Assembly: GCF_000359745.1 (NCBI RefSeq)
Contig: NZ_AQHN01000094.1
Location: forward strand, 1 to 64,000
Length of the DNA stretch: 64,000 bases
Direction of reading: 5' to 3'
Source: Rhizobium freirei PRF 81
GTDB lineage: Bacteria > Pseudomonadota > Alphaproteobacteria > Rhizobiales > Rhizobiaceae
Shown in pieces: positions 52,210-61,617 of the stretch. A program made the translations under genes and the position numbers. Position 1 is the stretch's first letter. Each line of letters starts with the position of its first letter. Under the pieces are notes generated by a model that saw nothing but the letters and a program-made list of their open reading frames with translations, was not told where the DNA came from and searched no databases.

Positions 52210-53461
52210 CACGGCGCTGAATCCGGGTTAACAGTCATGCTCGGATGATTTCGGCCATGTATTGTGGGTTTCTGCCTGCTTTGTTTCGTCTGAGTTTGAT
52301 ACTGCGCTTGTCGTTATGGCTTCGAACCATGTTGATGGCGAAGTGTCGGACGACGGCCATGTTGGCTGGTCCATGCCCGGTTCGAGATCGGGCGGCATCC
52401 TCGTTGAAGGTGACGTCGAGTACCCAATGGAGGGAGTTCTCGATGGCCCAATGGCCACGTATGGCCTCGGCGAACTGGAGCGCGGTCATCGACCGCGAGG
52501 AGATATAGAAGCGGACCTGGCTGCTTTGCCTGGACTTTTCATAGACTTGTGCTTGCACCTTGACGATGGTGGCGATGGACGGGAAGCGGTATTCGCCGGG
52601 AAAGCGCCTGTCGCCGGAGAGCCAGTCGATTTGAGTGGAGACGGTGACCCGCCGCTCTTCGACCCGGCCATGGCCCTTGTCGACTTCGGTCACGGTTGAG
52701 GTGAGGTTTGCCGGAGCGTCGGCAAAGAAGCGCTCGATCTCACCCATCAGGCCGGGCTGATTGGCCTTGGCCGCCAGGAGGTAATCAGCGCCTGCATCGA
52801 GCACCGCCTGGGCGGTTTTGGCATTGCAGGCAATGGCGTCGATGGTCACGAGCGCGCCTTTCAGGCGATCCTTTTCGGCCAACCGTTCCAGCAGCAAGGG
52901 GATGGTGTCCTGCTCACAGCTTGTCGTTGCCACTGCCTCTTGTCCAAGAACCAGCCGTTCACGGGTGGCGAAAGCCGAGACGAGATGCAGCGCCGCCCGG
53001 CCGTTGGCCCGGTCATGACTGCCGCGCGAGGTCTTTCCGTCAATCGCCACCAGCGCCGGAGCATCGGGTCGAAGCGTCGCCGCCCAGGATATGAAGCAGT
53101 TCGAAAACAGGTCCGGATCGATCCGGTTGAGCAGAATGCGCAGCCAGCGCGAACCCGGTATGCCATGGTGATAGGGAAGAAACCGACGTAAAAACGCCAG
53201 GTTATCCTCTCCCCATTCGACGACCTCGTCAAAATCGTCGCATGCGCCGATCGTCCCGCAAACGACCAGAAGAAGCACCTCGGGTAACGGATGGGCGACC
53301 CGCCATTGCTCCCGCTCATCCTCAACGAGACTAAAATGGTCCAGCAAAACCCGCAGCCGCGGGCGATCGTCTTCAAACATGTCGGCCTCCAAATCACCGA
53401 CACTCTTGAATCACACCCAAACCGTTCAGGGAAGAAACGTTAACCCGAGTTCAGAGCCGTG
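52210..53461 (-). mobile_element. ISAs1-family insertion sequence with 10-base duplication
   Basis: The ends CACGGC-G-CTGAA and CGGGTTAAC on the left are matched on the right by the complement of CACGGC-T-CTGAA and CGGGTTAAC. CCAGCGACGC flanks both sides (52200-52209 and 53462-53471). The 1252-base element holds one intact transposase gene, so it looks recent. Confidence 0.92.
52235..53380 (-). CDS. ISAs1-family transposase
   Basis: The 381-residue protein has the ISAs1/H-repeat layout: the N-terminal DHFSLVEDER region, VVCGTIGACDDFDEV, LVAIDGKTSRGSHD with the catalytic Asp, VTIDAIACNAKTAQAVL with the second Asp, and GHWAIENSLHWVLDVTFNED with the Glu. No stop or frameshift is seen. ATG 53380 was chosen over a TTG at 53392. 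Intact gene, repeats and duplication suggest an active or recently active element. Confidence 0.93.
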   Translation of the reverse strand: MFEDDRPRLRVLLDHFSLVEDEREQWRVAHPLPEVLLLVVCGTIGACDDFDEVVEWGEDNLAFLRRFLPYHHGIPGSRWLRILLNRIDPDLFSNCFISWAATLRPDAPALVAIDGKTSRGSHDRANGRAALHLVSAFATRERLVLGQEAVATTSCEQDTIPLLLERLAEKDRLKGALVTIDAIACNAKTAQAVLDAGADYLLAAKANQPGLMGEIERFFADAPANLTSTVTEVDKGHGRVEERRVTVSTQIDWLSGDRRFPGEYRFPSIATIVKVQAQVYEKSRQSSQVRFYISSRSMTALQFAEAIRGHWAIENSLHWVLDVTFNEDAARSRTGHGPANMAVVRHFAINMVRSHNDKRSIKLRRNKAGRNPQYMAEIIRA

Positions 53462-53671
53462 CCAGCGACGCATCAATTCCCACAACATAGTCCCCGCTTG
53501 TCCCCCGCTTGATGCTTGGGGCCGAAATCATCGGACCCGCTTCACCATCGTCGCTCTGAGGCACAGTCATCTTCTTGGCTATGCGGAGCGCCGCCCCATT
53601 GCGGCATCTGGCTTCGTCGTTTGAGCGCGCCCTCACAACGGGCATGCTAGATCGGAAACAGATATCAATCT

Positions 53672-54601
53672 TCACAGCGCCTCTTCGAGTTCCGGCAGTG
53701 CCTCGAAGAGATCGGCGACGAGGCCGTAGTCGGCGATCTGGAAGATCGGTGCCTCCTCGTCCTTGTTGATGGCGACGATGACCTTCGAGTCCTTCATGCC
53801 GGCGAGATGCTGGATGGCGCCTGATATGCCGCAGGCGATGTAAAGCTGCGGTGCCACCACCTTGCCGGTCTGGCCGACCTGCCAGTCGTTCGGCGCGTAG
53901 CCGGCATCGACGGCAGCGCGGGAGGCGCCAACGGCCGCCCCGAGCTTGTCGGCAACCGGCAGAATGACTTCCTTGAACTTCTCCGCCGAACCGAGTGCGC
54001 GTCCGCCCGAGATGATGATCTTGGCCGAGGTCAGTTCCGGACGATCGGAGGTCGACAGCGCATCGGCGACGAAGCTCGAAAGACCGGGATTGGCGACCGC
54101 CGGGATTGCCTCGACAGTGGCCGAACCGTCTTCTGCGGCGGAAGCGAAGGAGGCGGTGCGCACGGTGATCACCTTCTTGGCATCGCTTGCCTGCACCGTC
54201 TGGATGGCATTGCCGGCATAGATCGGCCGCTTGAAGGTGTTGGACGAAACCACCTCGATGATTTCCGAGACCTGGGCGACATCGAGGAGAGCTGCGACAC
54301 GCGGCATGACGTTCTTGCCGACCGAGGTAGCAGCCGTCAGGATGGTGTCATAACCTGCCGCCAGCGAGACGATGAGATCGGCAAGCGGTTCGGCGAGATT
54401 GTTGGCAAGCTCGTCGCTTTCGGCCAGCAGCACCTTGGAGACGCCGGCAAGCTTGGCGGCGGCATCGGCCGCAGCCTTGGCGGCTTTGCCGGCCACCAGC
54501 ACATGGATATCGCCGCCGATCTGAGTGGCCGCCGTCAGCGCCTTGGCGGTCTGGTCGGAAAGATGGGCATTGTCGTGGTCAGCCAGAAGAAGAATGGCCA
54601 T
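53672..54601 (-). CDS. etfA: Electron transfer flavoprotein alpha subunit
   Basis: The 309-residue protein has the EtfA FAD domain: GGRALGSAEKF, the GQTGKVVAP loop, GISGAIQHLAG and AINKDEEAPIFQIADYG. It forms a heterodimer with EtfB and takes electrons from acyl-CoA dehydrogenases in the cytoplasm, passing them to the quinone pool through ETF-quinone oxidoreductase, which is not in the window. It is the last gene of a five-gene minus-strand operon, 23 bases after etfB. Confidence 0.93.
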   Translation of the reverse strand: MAILLLADHDNAHLSDQTAKALTAATQIGGDIHVLVAGKAAKAAADAAAKLAGVSKVLLAESDELANNLAEPLADLIVSLAAGYDTILTAATSVGKNVMPRVAALLDVAQVSEIIEVVSSNTFKRPIYAGNAIQTVQASDAKKVITVRTASFASAAEDGSATVEAIPAVANPGLSSFVADALSTSDRPELTSAKIIISGGRALGSAEKFKEVILPVADKLGAAVGASRAAVDAGYAPNDWQVGQTGKVVAPQLYIACGISGAIQHLAGMKDSKVIVAINKDEEAPIFQIADYGLVADLFEALPELEEAL

Positions 54602-54624
54602 GGTGAAGTTCTCCCTTTCTATCC

Positions 54625-55374
54625 TCAGAGCACGCCGGCTTCGGTCTTCAGCTTCTCGACCAGTTCGGCGACCGACTTGACCTTGACGCCTGCCTTGCGG
54701 CCGGACGGCTCTTCGGTCTTCAGCACCTTCAGCCGCGGTGTCGTATCGACGCCGAAATCGGCAGGCGCCTTCTTGTCGAGCGGCTTCTTCTTCGCCTTCA
54801 TGATGTTCGGCAGCGAGGCGTAACGCGGCTCGTTGAGGCGAAGATCCGTGGTCACCACCGCCGGCAGCTTGACCTCGATCGTCTGCAGGCCGCCATCGAC
54901 CTCGCGGGTCACCTTGGCTTTTCCCTCGCCGATCTCGATCTTCGAGGCGAAGGTCGCCTGCGCCGAACCCAAGAGGGCCGCCAGCATCTGGCCGGTCTGG
55001 TTCGAGTCATCATCGATCGCCTGCTTGCCGACGATGATCAGGCCCGGCTGTTCGGCATCGGCAACACCTTTGAGGATCTTGGCGACGGCCAGCGGCTCGA
55101 CCTGATCTTCGGTCTCGACCAGGATGGCGCGATCCGCGCCCATGGCAAGGGCGGTGCGCAATGTCTCCTCGGCCTTGGCCGGTCCGATCGACACCACCAC
55201 CACTTCCTCGGCCTTGCCGGCCTCCTTCAGCCGCAGCGCTTCTTCGACCGAAATCTCGTCGAACGGGTTCATCGACATCTTCACATTCGCAAGCTCGACG
55301 CCCGAACCATCCGGCTTCACCCGGATCTTCACGTTGTAATCAACTACCCGCTTCACGGGAACGAGAATCTTCAT
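54625..55374 (-). CDS. etfB: Electron transfer flavoprotein beta subunit
   Basis: The 249-residue protein shows MKILVPVKRVVDYNVKIR, the AMP-binding region IIVGKQAIDDDSNQTGQMLAALL and EVDGGLQTIEVKLPAVVTT. It pairs with EtfA. ATG 55374 follows AGGAG; a GTG three codons upstream is possible. It lies 15 bases after the hydroxyacyl-CoA dehydrogenase gene. Presence beside glutaryl-CoA dehydrogenase suggests a dedicated electron carrier. Confidence 0.93.
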   Translation of the reverse strand: MKILVPVKRVVDYNVKIRVKPDGSGVELANVKMSMNPFDEISVEEALRLKEAGKAEEVVVVSIGPAKAEETLRTALAMGADRAILVETEDQVEPLAVAKILKGVADAEQPGLIIVGKQAIDDDSNQTGQMLAALLGSAQATFASKIEIGEGKAKVTREVDGGLQTIEVKLPAVVTTDLRLNEPRYASLPNIMKAKKKPLDKKAPADFGVDTTPRLKVLKTEEPSGRKAGVKVKSVAELVEKLKTEAGVL

Positions 55375-55389
55375 GTGCAGCACTCCTGA

Positions 55390-56265
55390 TCAGCGGCTCG
55401 GAACCGGCGTATCGCCGCAATAATCATAAAAGCCTCTGGCGACTTTGCGTCCTAGCCATCCCGCTTCGACATATTTCACCAACAGTGGACATGGGCGGTA
55501 CTTGCTGTCCGCCAGGCCTTCATGCAGAACGTTCATGATGGCGAGGCAGGTATCGAGGCCGATGAAATCAGCCAGTTCCAGCGGTCCCATCGGATGATTC
55601 GCGCCAAGCTTCATGCTCTGATCGATGTCGAAAACCGAACCGACACCCTCGTAAAGCGTATAAACGGCTTCGTTGATCATCGGGACCAGAATCCGGTTCA
55701 CGATAAAGGCGGGGTAATCCTCCGCAACGACTGCGGTTTTGCCGAGTCGTTGTACGACGGCGCGGACAGCCTCGAAAGTCTCGTTGCTGGTCACGATTCC
55801 ACGAATGAGCTCGACGAGCTGCATGACCGGAACCGGATTCATGAAGTGGAGGCCCATAAACTGCTCGGGCTTTCGAGTCCGTCCGGCTAGACGGGTGATC
55901 GAGAGCGAAGACGTGTTTGAGGTGAGGATCGCTTCCGGCTTCAGGTGAGGTCGGAGATCGTCGAATAATTTCAGCTTGACCGGCTCGCTCTCCGCCGCCG
56001 TCTCGATGATCAGATCGAGCGTGCCAAGTTCGGGCAGGTTTACGGTCGTCCTGAGGCGTCCAACGGCGCTCAACATTGCCTCGGCCGCGATCGTTCCCCG
56101 TGCCACCTGCCGGTCCATATCCTCGCTAATTTTGGCGACCGCGGCGACGAGCCGATCCGCGTCGACGTCCATCAGCGAGACCTCGAATCCCGCAATTGCA
56201 AGCACATGAGCGATACCGCTGCCCATCTGCCCGGCGCCGAGCACTCCGATGGTTTCGATCGTCAT
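55390..56265 (-). CDS. hbd: 3-hydroxybutyryl-CoA dehydrogenase
   Basis: The 291-residue protein has the NAD fingerprint GVLGAGQMGSGIAHVLA, the catalytic GLHFMNPVPVMQLVE, and NRILVPMINEA with MGPLELADFIGLD. It oxidises 3-hydroxybutyryl-CoA to acetoacetyl-CoA. Its start overlaps the stop of the CaiB-type gene. In glutaryl-CoA breakdown it acts after crotonyl-CoA hydration, but no enoyl-CoA hydratase is in the window. Confidence 0.92.
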   Translation of the reverse strand: MTIETIGVLGAGQMGSGIAHVLAIAGFEVSLMDVDADRLVAAVAKISEDMDRQVARGTIAAEAMLSAVGRLRTTVNLPELGTLDLIIETAAESEPVKLKLFDDLRPHLKPEAILTSNTSSLSITRLAGRTRKPEQFMGLHFMNPVPVMQLVELIRGIVTSNETFEAVRAVVQRLGKTAVVAEDYPAFIVNRILVPMINEAVYTLYEGVGSVFDIDQSMKLGANHPMGPLELADFIGLDTCLAIMNVLHEGLADSKYRPCPLLVKYVEAGWLGRKVARGFYDYCGDTPVPSR

Positions 56266-57440
56266 TTCGTGTCTACCCTCGACTCTTCGGAAGAAAAGCT
56301 CCAGCGTCCAGCACCCAAAAGCGGCGAGGCACTGTCGAGCGTGAGGAGGCTGCGCGACAAGCCGATCGGCGTTCTCAGGCCGGACAAGCCTTCCGGAGCG
56401 ATCTTAAGCCGGCGCGCCTTGATCTGCGGATCGTCGATCGCCTCGGCGACGCTATTGATCGGTCCTCCCGGAACACCCGCCCCTTCAAGTGCGGCGATCA
56501 GTTCTGCTTTCGGCCGAAGTCGCGTCTTTTCCGCAATTATCGCGCAAAGCTTCTCGCGGTTTTCCACTCGTGCGGGATTGGTGGCGTAGGCCGGGTCTCC
56601 GGCGAGCGCAGCGAGATCCAGCAGGTCGCAAAGGGATGCGAACTGCCGATCGTTGCCACAAGCGATAATGAGATGACCGTCGAAGGCCGGGAAAACCTGA
56701 TAGGGCACGATATTCGGATGAGCGTTTCCCATACGGTGAGGCACGTTGCCGGTTGCGAGATAATTCATGGCCTGGTTGGCAAGGACGGAAACTCCGACGT
56801 CGAAGAGCGCCAGATCGACATGCTGGCCAACGCCGGAGCGGTCGCGCTCGGCAAGCGCTGCCTGAATGCCGATGACGCCGTAAAGTCCGGTAAAGACGTC
56901 GATCCAGGCGACGCCGACTTTCTGCGGTTCACCGTCTGGCTCACCGGTCAGGTCCATAATTCCGCACATACCCTGTATGAGGAAATCGTATCCTGGCTGA
57001 CGGGCGCGCGGGCCTGTCTGACCGAAACCGGTCACCGAAGCGTAGACGATCCGCGGATTGATCGCGGCGATGCTTTCATAATCGAGACCGAATTTTTGCA
57101 GCCCGGCAACTTTGAAGTTCTCAATCACAACGTCAGCTTCTGCGATCAATGCTTTGACGCGCTCAAGACCCTCGGGATCGCCGAAGTCACAAATGACCGA
57201 CGACTTGCCTCGGTTTGCCGCATGAAAATACGCCGCCACCTTCTCAGCGCCGCCCTTACCGTCCGGGCGTTCGATAAAGGGTGGCCCCCAACTGCGGGTG
57301 TCGTCGCCCTGCGGGCTTTCCACCTTGATAACCTCGGCGCCGAGATCGGCGAGTGTCTGGCCGATCCAGGGACCGGCAAGGATGCGGGCAAGTTCGACGA
57401 CTTTCAGGCCGGCAAGCGGTGCACTGTTCGGACCGCCCAT
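56262..57440 (-). CDS. CaiB/BaiF family III CoA-transferase, likely glutarate CoA-transferase
   Basis: The 392-residue protein has the family III start LKVVELARILAGPWIGQTLADLGAE, NRGKSSVICDFGDPEG and GFGQTGPRARQPGYD. These enzymes transfer CoA from succinyl-CoA or a similar donor to an acid. The start and stop overlap its neighbours, placing it between hbd and gcdH. A succinyl-CoA:glutarate CoA-transferase role fits, since it would supply glutaryl-CoA to the next enzyme. This is inferred from position. Confidence 0.87.
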   Translation of the reverse strand: MGGPNSAPLAGLKVVELARILAGPWIGQTLADLGAEVIKVESPQGDDTRSWGPPFIERPDGKGGAEKVAAYFHAANRGKSSVICDFGDPEGLERVKALIAEADVVIENFKVAGLQKFGLDYESIAAINPRIVYASVTGFGQTGPRARQPGYDFLIQGMCGIMDLTGEPDGEPQKVGVAWIDVFTGLYGVIGIQAALAERDRSGVGQHVDLALFDVGVSVLANQAMNYLATGNVPHRMGNAHPNIVPYQVFPAFDGHLIIACGNDRQFASLCDLLDLAALAGDPAYATNPARVENREKLCAIIAEKTRLRPKAELIAALEGAGVPGGPINSVAEAIDDPQIKARRLKIAPEGLSGLRTPIGLSRSLLTLDSASPLLGAGRWSFSSEESRVDTK

Positions 57441-58657
57441 CAGAAGAACGCCTGAATACCGGTCTGGGCGCGGCCGAGGATCAGTGCGTGGACATCATGC
57501 GTGCCCTCATAGGTGTTGACCGTTTCAAGGTTCTGGGAATGGCGCATGACGTGGTATTCGATCTGGATGCCGTTGCCGCCGTGCATGTCACGGGCTTGCC
57601 TGGCGATATCGAGCGCCTTGCCGCAGTTGTTGCGCTTGACGATAGAAATCATTTCCGGCGCGAACTTGTGCTCGTCCATCAGGCGCCCTACGCGGAGTGA
57701 AGCCTGCAGCCCCAGTGCAATCTCCGTCTGCATGTCCGCCAGCCTCCTCTGGAAGAGTTGAGCGCCAGCCAGCGGTTTGCCAAATTGAACGCGGTCCAGT
57801 CCATATTGCCGCGAACGCAACCAGCAATCCTCGGCAGCGCCGAGCACGCCCCAGGAAATGCCATAACGGGCGCGGTTCAGGCAGCCGAACGGCCCCTTGA
57901 GACCCGAAACATTCGGCAGCAGGGCGTCCTCGCCGATCTCGACGCCGTCCATCACGATCTCGCCGGTGATCGAGGCACGCAGCGACAGCTTGCCGCCGAT
58001 CTTCGGCGCCGACAGGCCTTTCATGCCCTTTTCGAGGATGAAACCGCGGATCTGGCGGTTATGAGCTTCCGACTTCGCCCAGACAACGAAGACATCGGCG
58101 ATCGGCGCATTGGAGATCCACATCTTTGAGCCGCGCAGGCGGTACCCGCCGTCGATTTTCTCGGCGCGGGTCTTCATGTCGCCGGGATCGGAGCCGGCAT
58201 CCGGCTCGGTCAGACCGAAGCAGCCGATCAATTCCCCGGATACGAGGCCCGGTAGATACTTGTCTCGCTGTTCTTCCGAGCCATAGGCATAGATCGGATA
58301 GATCACCAGCGACGACTGGACGCTCATCATCGACCGATAGCCTGAATCGACGCGTTCGACCTCGCGCGCAACCAGGCCGTAAGAGACGAAGTTGGCGCCA
58401 GCCGCCCCATATTTTTCCGGCAACGTTACGCCGAGAAGCCCGGCCCTGCCCATCAGCCGGAAGAGACCGGGATCAGTCTTCTCCTCAAGATAGGCATCCC
58501 CCACGTGCGGCAGCAATTCGGCCTCTGCAAAGGCCTTGGCAGCATCGCGGATCATGCGTTCCTCTTCAGAGAGCTGCTCCTCCAAGAGGAAGGGATCGTC
58601 CCACGCAAACGCGCTCGTCTGTGCGGAAGACATGGCTGTGGCGGAATTTGTCGTCAC
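57440..58657 (-). CDS. gcdH: Glutaryl-CoA dehydrogenase
   Basis: The 405-residue acyl-CoA dehydrogenase has CFGLTEPDAGSDPGDMKT, SKMWISNAPIADVFVVWAK and the catalytic base region NTYEGTHDVHALILGRAQTG with the glutamate typical of GcdH. It oxidises and decarboxylates glutaryl-CoA to crotonyl-CoA, giving electrons to ETF. GTG 58657 with GAGGGAA upstream is preferred; ATG 58708 and ATG 58633 are alternatives. A divergent LysR gene of the type usually linked to gcdH lies upstream. Confidence 0.92.
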   Translation of the reverse strand: MTTNSATAMSSAQTSAFAWDDPFLLEEQLSEEERMIRDAAKAFAEAELLPHVGDAYLEEKTDPGLFRLMGRAGLLGVTLPEKYGAAGANFVSYGLVAREVERVDSGYRSMMSVQSSLVIYPIYAYGSEEQRDKYLPGLVSGELIGCFGLTEPDAGSDPGDMKTRAEKIDGGYRLRGSKMWISNAPIADVFVVWAKSEAHNRQIRGFILEKGMKGLSAPKIGGKLSLRASITGEIVMDGVEIGEDALLPNVSGLKGPFGCLNRARYGISWGVLGAAEDCWLRSRQYGLDRVQFGKPLAGAQLFQRRLADMQTEIALGLQASLRVGRLMDEHKFAPEMISIVKRNNCGKALDIARQARDMHGGNGIQIEYHVMRHSQNLETVNTYEGTHDVHALILGRAQTGIQAFF

Positions 58658-58781
58658 GGATTTCCCTCGAATGAAATGCGACCTCGGATATCGAAGCTGC
58701 TTGCTCATGCATTTACCGATTGTGTTTCGCGAGAAATAACCCTATTTAGATGTGATCTAATTCATAAAATGCATAGGTTTG

Positions 58782-59678
58782 ATGCGCCCGCGTCGGTTCC
58801 TTCCCTCCATGAGCCTCCTCTCTGCGTTCGAAGCCGTCTTGCGCACCGGCTCAACGGCGGCGGCGGCGCGTGAGCTTGATTTGACACAGAGCACTGTGAG
58901 CCGCCTCGTGCAGAATCTGGAGCAGCAGCTTGGCCGGCCGCTCTTCGAGCGACACAGGCAGAAGCTCATTCCGACGGAAGCAGCCCATGCCTACGGGCGG
59001 AACGTGAGCCGCGCGCTCGATCTCATCCAGCGGGGCAGCATGGAATTCGCCGCCAACCCAGGCGGCGGCACCCTGTCGCTGGCTATCCTGCCGGCTTTCG
59101 GTACGCGATGGCTGGCGCCGCGGTTGGGCGCATTCCTGGTCAAACATCCAGGTATCACGATCAACCTCGCGACGCGGCTCAAGCGCTTTAACTTTGCCGC
59201 CGAGAGTTTTGACGCAGCCATTCATTTTGGAGCAGACGATTGGCGGGATGCCGACCATATGAAACTCTTCGAGGAGCGCCTGACGGCGTGCATTTCGCCA
59301 GCGCTCCTCGCTGAACATCCGATTGACGACATCGCGGACATGGCGAGGTTGCCACTTCTGCAACTGGAAACCAGGCCGACCGGCTGGAGGATCTGGTTTG
59401 CCGCTCAGGGAGCGCGACCGGCGAACGTGACGGGGATGCTTTTCGACCAGTTCGCGACGATGACGCAGTCGGCGATCTCCGGGCTCGGCGTGGCTCTTCT
59501 TCCGGCCTATCTCGCTGACACTGAAATAATCGAAGGGCGCCTGGTACCGGTCCTGAAGAGATCGGTGCCGGGCTCGGGGTCCTACTGGCTCGTCTGGCCG
59601 CAATCGCGGACCAATTACCCGCCGCTCGAAGCTTTCCGCGCCTGGCTGGCCAAAGAAAAGGTCTCGGGAACCTCGTGA
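58782..59678 (+). CDS. LysR-family regulator of the glutaryl-CoA genes
   Basis: The 298-residue protein has a LysR helix-turn-helix (LSAFEAVLRTGSTAAAAREL then LTQSTVSRLVQNLE) and a substrate-binding domain. The divergent place next to gcdH, with about 125 bases between, is the usual arrangement of GcdR-type activators that respond to glutarate. It likely controls the five-gene operon. The T-N11-A site expected in the gap was not resolved. Confidence 0.88.
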   Translation: MRPRRFLPSMSLLSAFEAVLRTGSTAAAARELDLTQSTVSRLVQNLEQQLGRPLFERHRQKLIPTEAAHAYGRNVSRALDLIQRGSMEFAANPGGGTLSLAILPAFGTRWLAPRLGAFLVKHPGITINLATRLKRFNFAAESFDAAIHFGADDWRDADHMKLFEERLTACISPALLAEHPIDDIADMARLPLLQLETRPTGWRIWFAAQGARPANVTGMLFDQFATMTQSAISGLGVALLPAYLADTEIIEGRLVPVLKRSVPGSGSYWLVWPQSRTNYPPLEAFRAWLAKEKVSGTS

Positions 59679-59793
59679 GTCTTAGCAGCAAGACGGGAAG
59701 CGGCTGTGTCGTTTTCGTGACAGTCATCATCGCCACATTATAGTCGGCCCGAGCTTGTGGGCATGCATGATGTGTCCCTCATTTCGGGCAACG

Positions 59794-61096
59794 GATCGTG
59801 TCCCGCCGGGTAGTGTAGGTCCTGAGGATTAGATGGCCATCAGTTTTTTTCCGGCAGGGTCGGGCTGTTCAAGACCAACCTGATGGAAAGACACCGATGA
59901 CCGACGATATGATGAACGTGCGCTCGCTTGTTGAGAAGAGTGCCGATGCCGATTTGCTACGGGAGATGATCGGCGTTGCCGCCGAACGGCTGATGGAGCT
60001 GGAGGTCGGCAGTGCGACCGGTGCTGGCTACGGCGAGAAGAACGCGATGCGGCTGGCCCAACGCAACGGCTACCGCGACCGAGACTGGGACACGTCGCAT
60101 GGCGGAAAAGGCTCTGACGGCTGTTATCCAGGAAGCTTACATCCAAGGCATCTCAACGCGTTCCGTCGACGATCTCGTCAAGGCGATGGGTATGAGCGGC
60201 ATCTCCAAGAGCCAGGTGAGCCCTCTGTGCGAGGAGATCGATGTCAAGGTCAAGGTTTTCCTCGAAAGACCCATCGACGGGCTGGCCCTATCTCTGGATC
60301 GATGCCCACCTATCTGAAGGTCCGGCGCGGTGGCCGCATTGTTTCCGTTGCCGTTATCATCGCCGTCGGCGTCAATACCGATGGCAGGCGCGAGGCTCTG
60401 GGCATGGAAGTTGGCACTCCCGAAGCCGAGCCGATCTGGACGGAGTCCCTGCGTAGGCTCGCCCGCCGAGGTCTGCGCGGTGTGAAGCTCGTCGTCTCCG
60501 ATGCTCATGAGGGCCTCAAGGCCGCCGTCACCAAGGTTCTCAGTGCCACATGGCAAAGATGCCGGGTTCACTTCATGAGGAACGTGCTGGCGCACGCCGG
60601 AAAGAGCGGCAGACGCGTCGTATCCGCCTTCATCGCCACTGCTTTTGCTCAGGACACATCGGAGGCGGCGAGCACCCAGTGGCGCAACGTCGCCGTCCAG
60701 ATCCGGCCGAAAGTGCAGAAGCTCGCCGCCATCATGAATGATGCCGAAGAGGATGTGCTCGCCTGCATGACCTTCCCGAAAGAGCACCGGGTCAATTGCA
60801 TTCAACAAATCCGATCGAACATCTCAATGGCAAATCAAGCGACGCACCGAGGTCGTTGGCATCTTTCCCAACGACGAAGCCATCGTCCGTCTCGTCGGCG
60901 CACTGCTGCCCGAGCAAAACGATGACTGGGCCGTCCAACGTGCCAGGTACATGACACTTGAGACAATGGCATCAATGAGCGATGATCCGGAAATCAGCCT
61001 GCCTGCAGTCACGCGCTGAAATCCCACTCCGGCGCTCGCCGGAAAACACGGCTACCTGCCGGAAGCTACACCAATCCCTTAGGCTGAGACACGATC
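59794..61096 (+). mobile_element. IS256-family insertion sequence, decayed
   Basis: GATCGTGTC at 59794-59802 and its complement at 61088-61096 bound a 1303-base element. Eight bases beside each end are nearly the same (GGGCAACG and GGGAAACG), a probable target duplication with one change. The transposase gene inside is broken. Confidence 0.75.
59897..61020 (+). pseudogene. IS256 transposase, frameshifted and shortened
   Basis: Homology runs from DLLREMIGVAAERLMELEVG, shifts into MAEKALTAVIQEAYIQGIS and VDDLVKAMGMSGISKSQVS at about 60100-60230, shifts again to KVRRGGRIVSVAVIIAVGV, and continues through KLVVSDAHEGLKAAV and WQRCRVHFMRNVLAHA. A last shift near 60845 leads to VGIFPNDEAIVRLVGALL. 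Several frame changes and a missing block (about 30-40 residues shorter than usual) make it inactive. Confidence 0.85.
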
Positions 61097-61617
61097 GGGA
61101 AACGTGAAACAGCGCATGGGTAGTGCCTCCGGATGACGCTGGTCCGAGTTGAGTCGGCAATTCCGGGCCGTCCTCATTTCGAAGCTAGGCGTACTGAGCT
61201 ATCGGCGCGAATATCGCCTCTCTTTGAACGTGGCGAGCGACGGCAACCTTGTTACGGATGGAAGTCTGCCGAACCTCTTGTTGACGATCCAGGATCGTTG
61301 ATCGGATGATCGGATGTGTGGAGGGGCGGAATGTTCGGTCGCCTGCGTAGAGGGGGCACCTCTGGCGATCTCGCGTTTCGTAAGCCAACCAAACCGCCTT
61401 CGCGTGGATGACTGGCTCAACGCTTGCAGGCGCGCGCCCTTTGCCGGTTTGTCGCGTATTCGCGCGAAGCTTCGCGTTCTGCCGCGCGACGATCAAGGTG
61501 GAAGTTCCTCCCAGATCGCCGCGCTATAGCGTTCCGCCATTCGTTCCGCTGATCCTTTGTCGATTATAGTTTATATCGAGGCCACCACGCGTGCATCAAT
61601 CTAAATCAGACGCAAGT
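61097..61617. other. Region between IS256 and the third C45 gene, no supported gene
   Basis: No recognisable gene or repeat is seen in these 521 bases. It includes the end of the minus-strand C45/M24 unit, so a terminator may lie near 61560-61615, but no clear hairpin was found. Confidence 0.45.

Noticed and set aside
35295..53461. Composite transposon carrying the amine oxidase or ATP-grasp copy 2
   Set aside because: The flanking elements belong to different families, and each intact one has its own short target duplication, so no joint transposition is supported.
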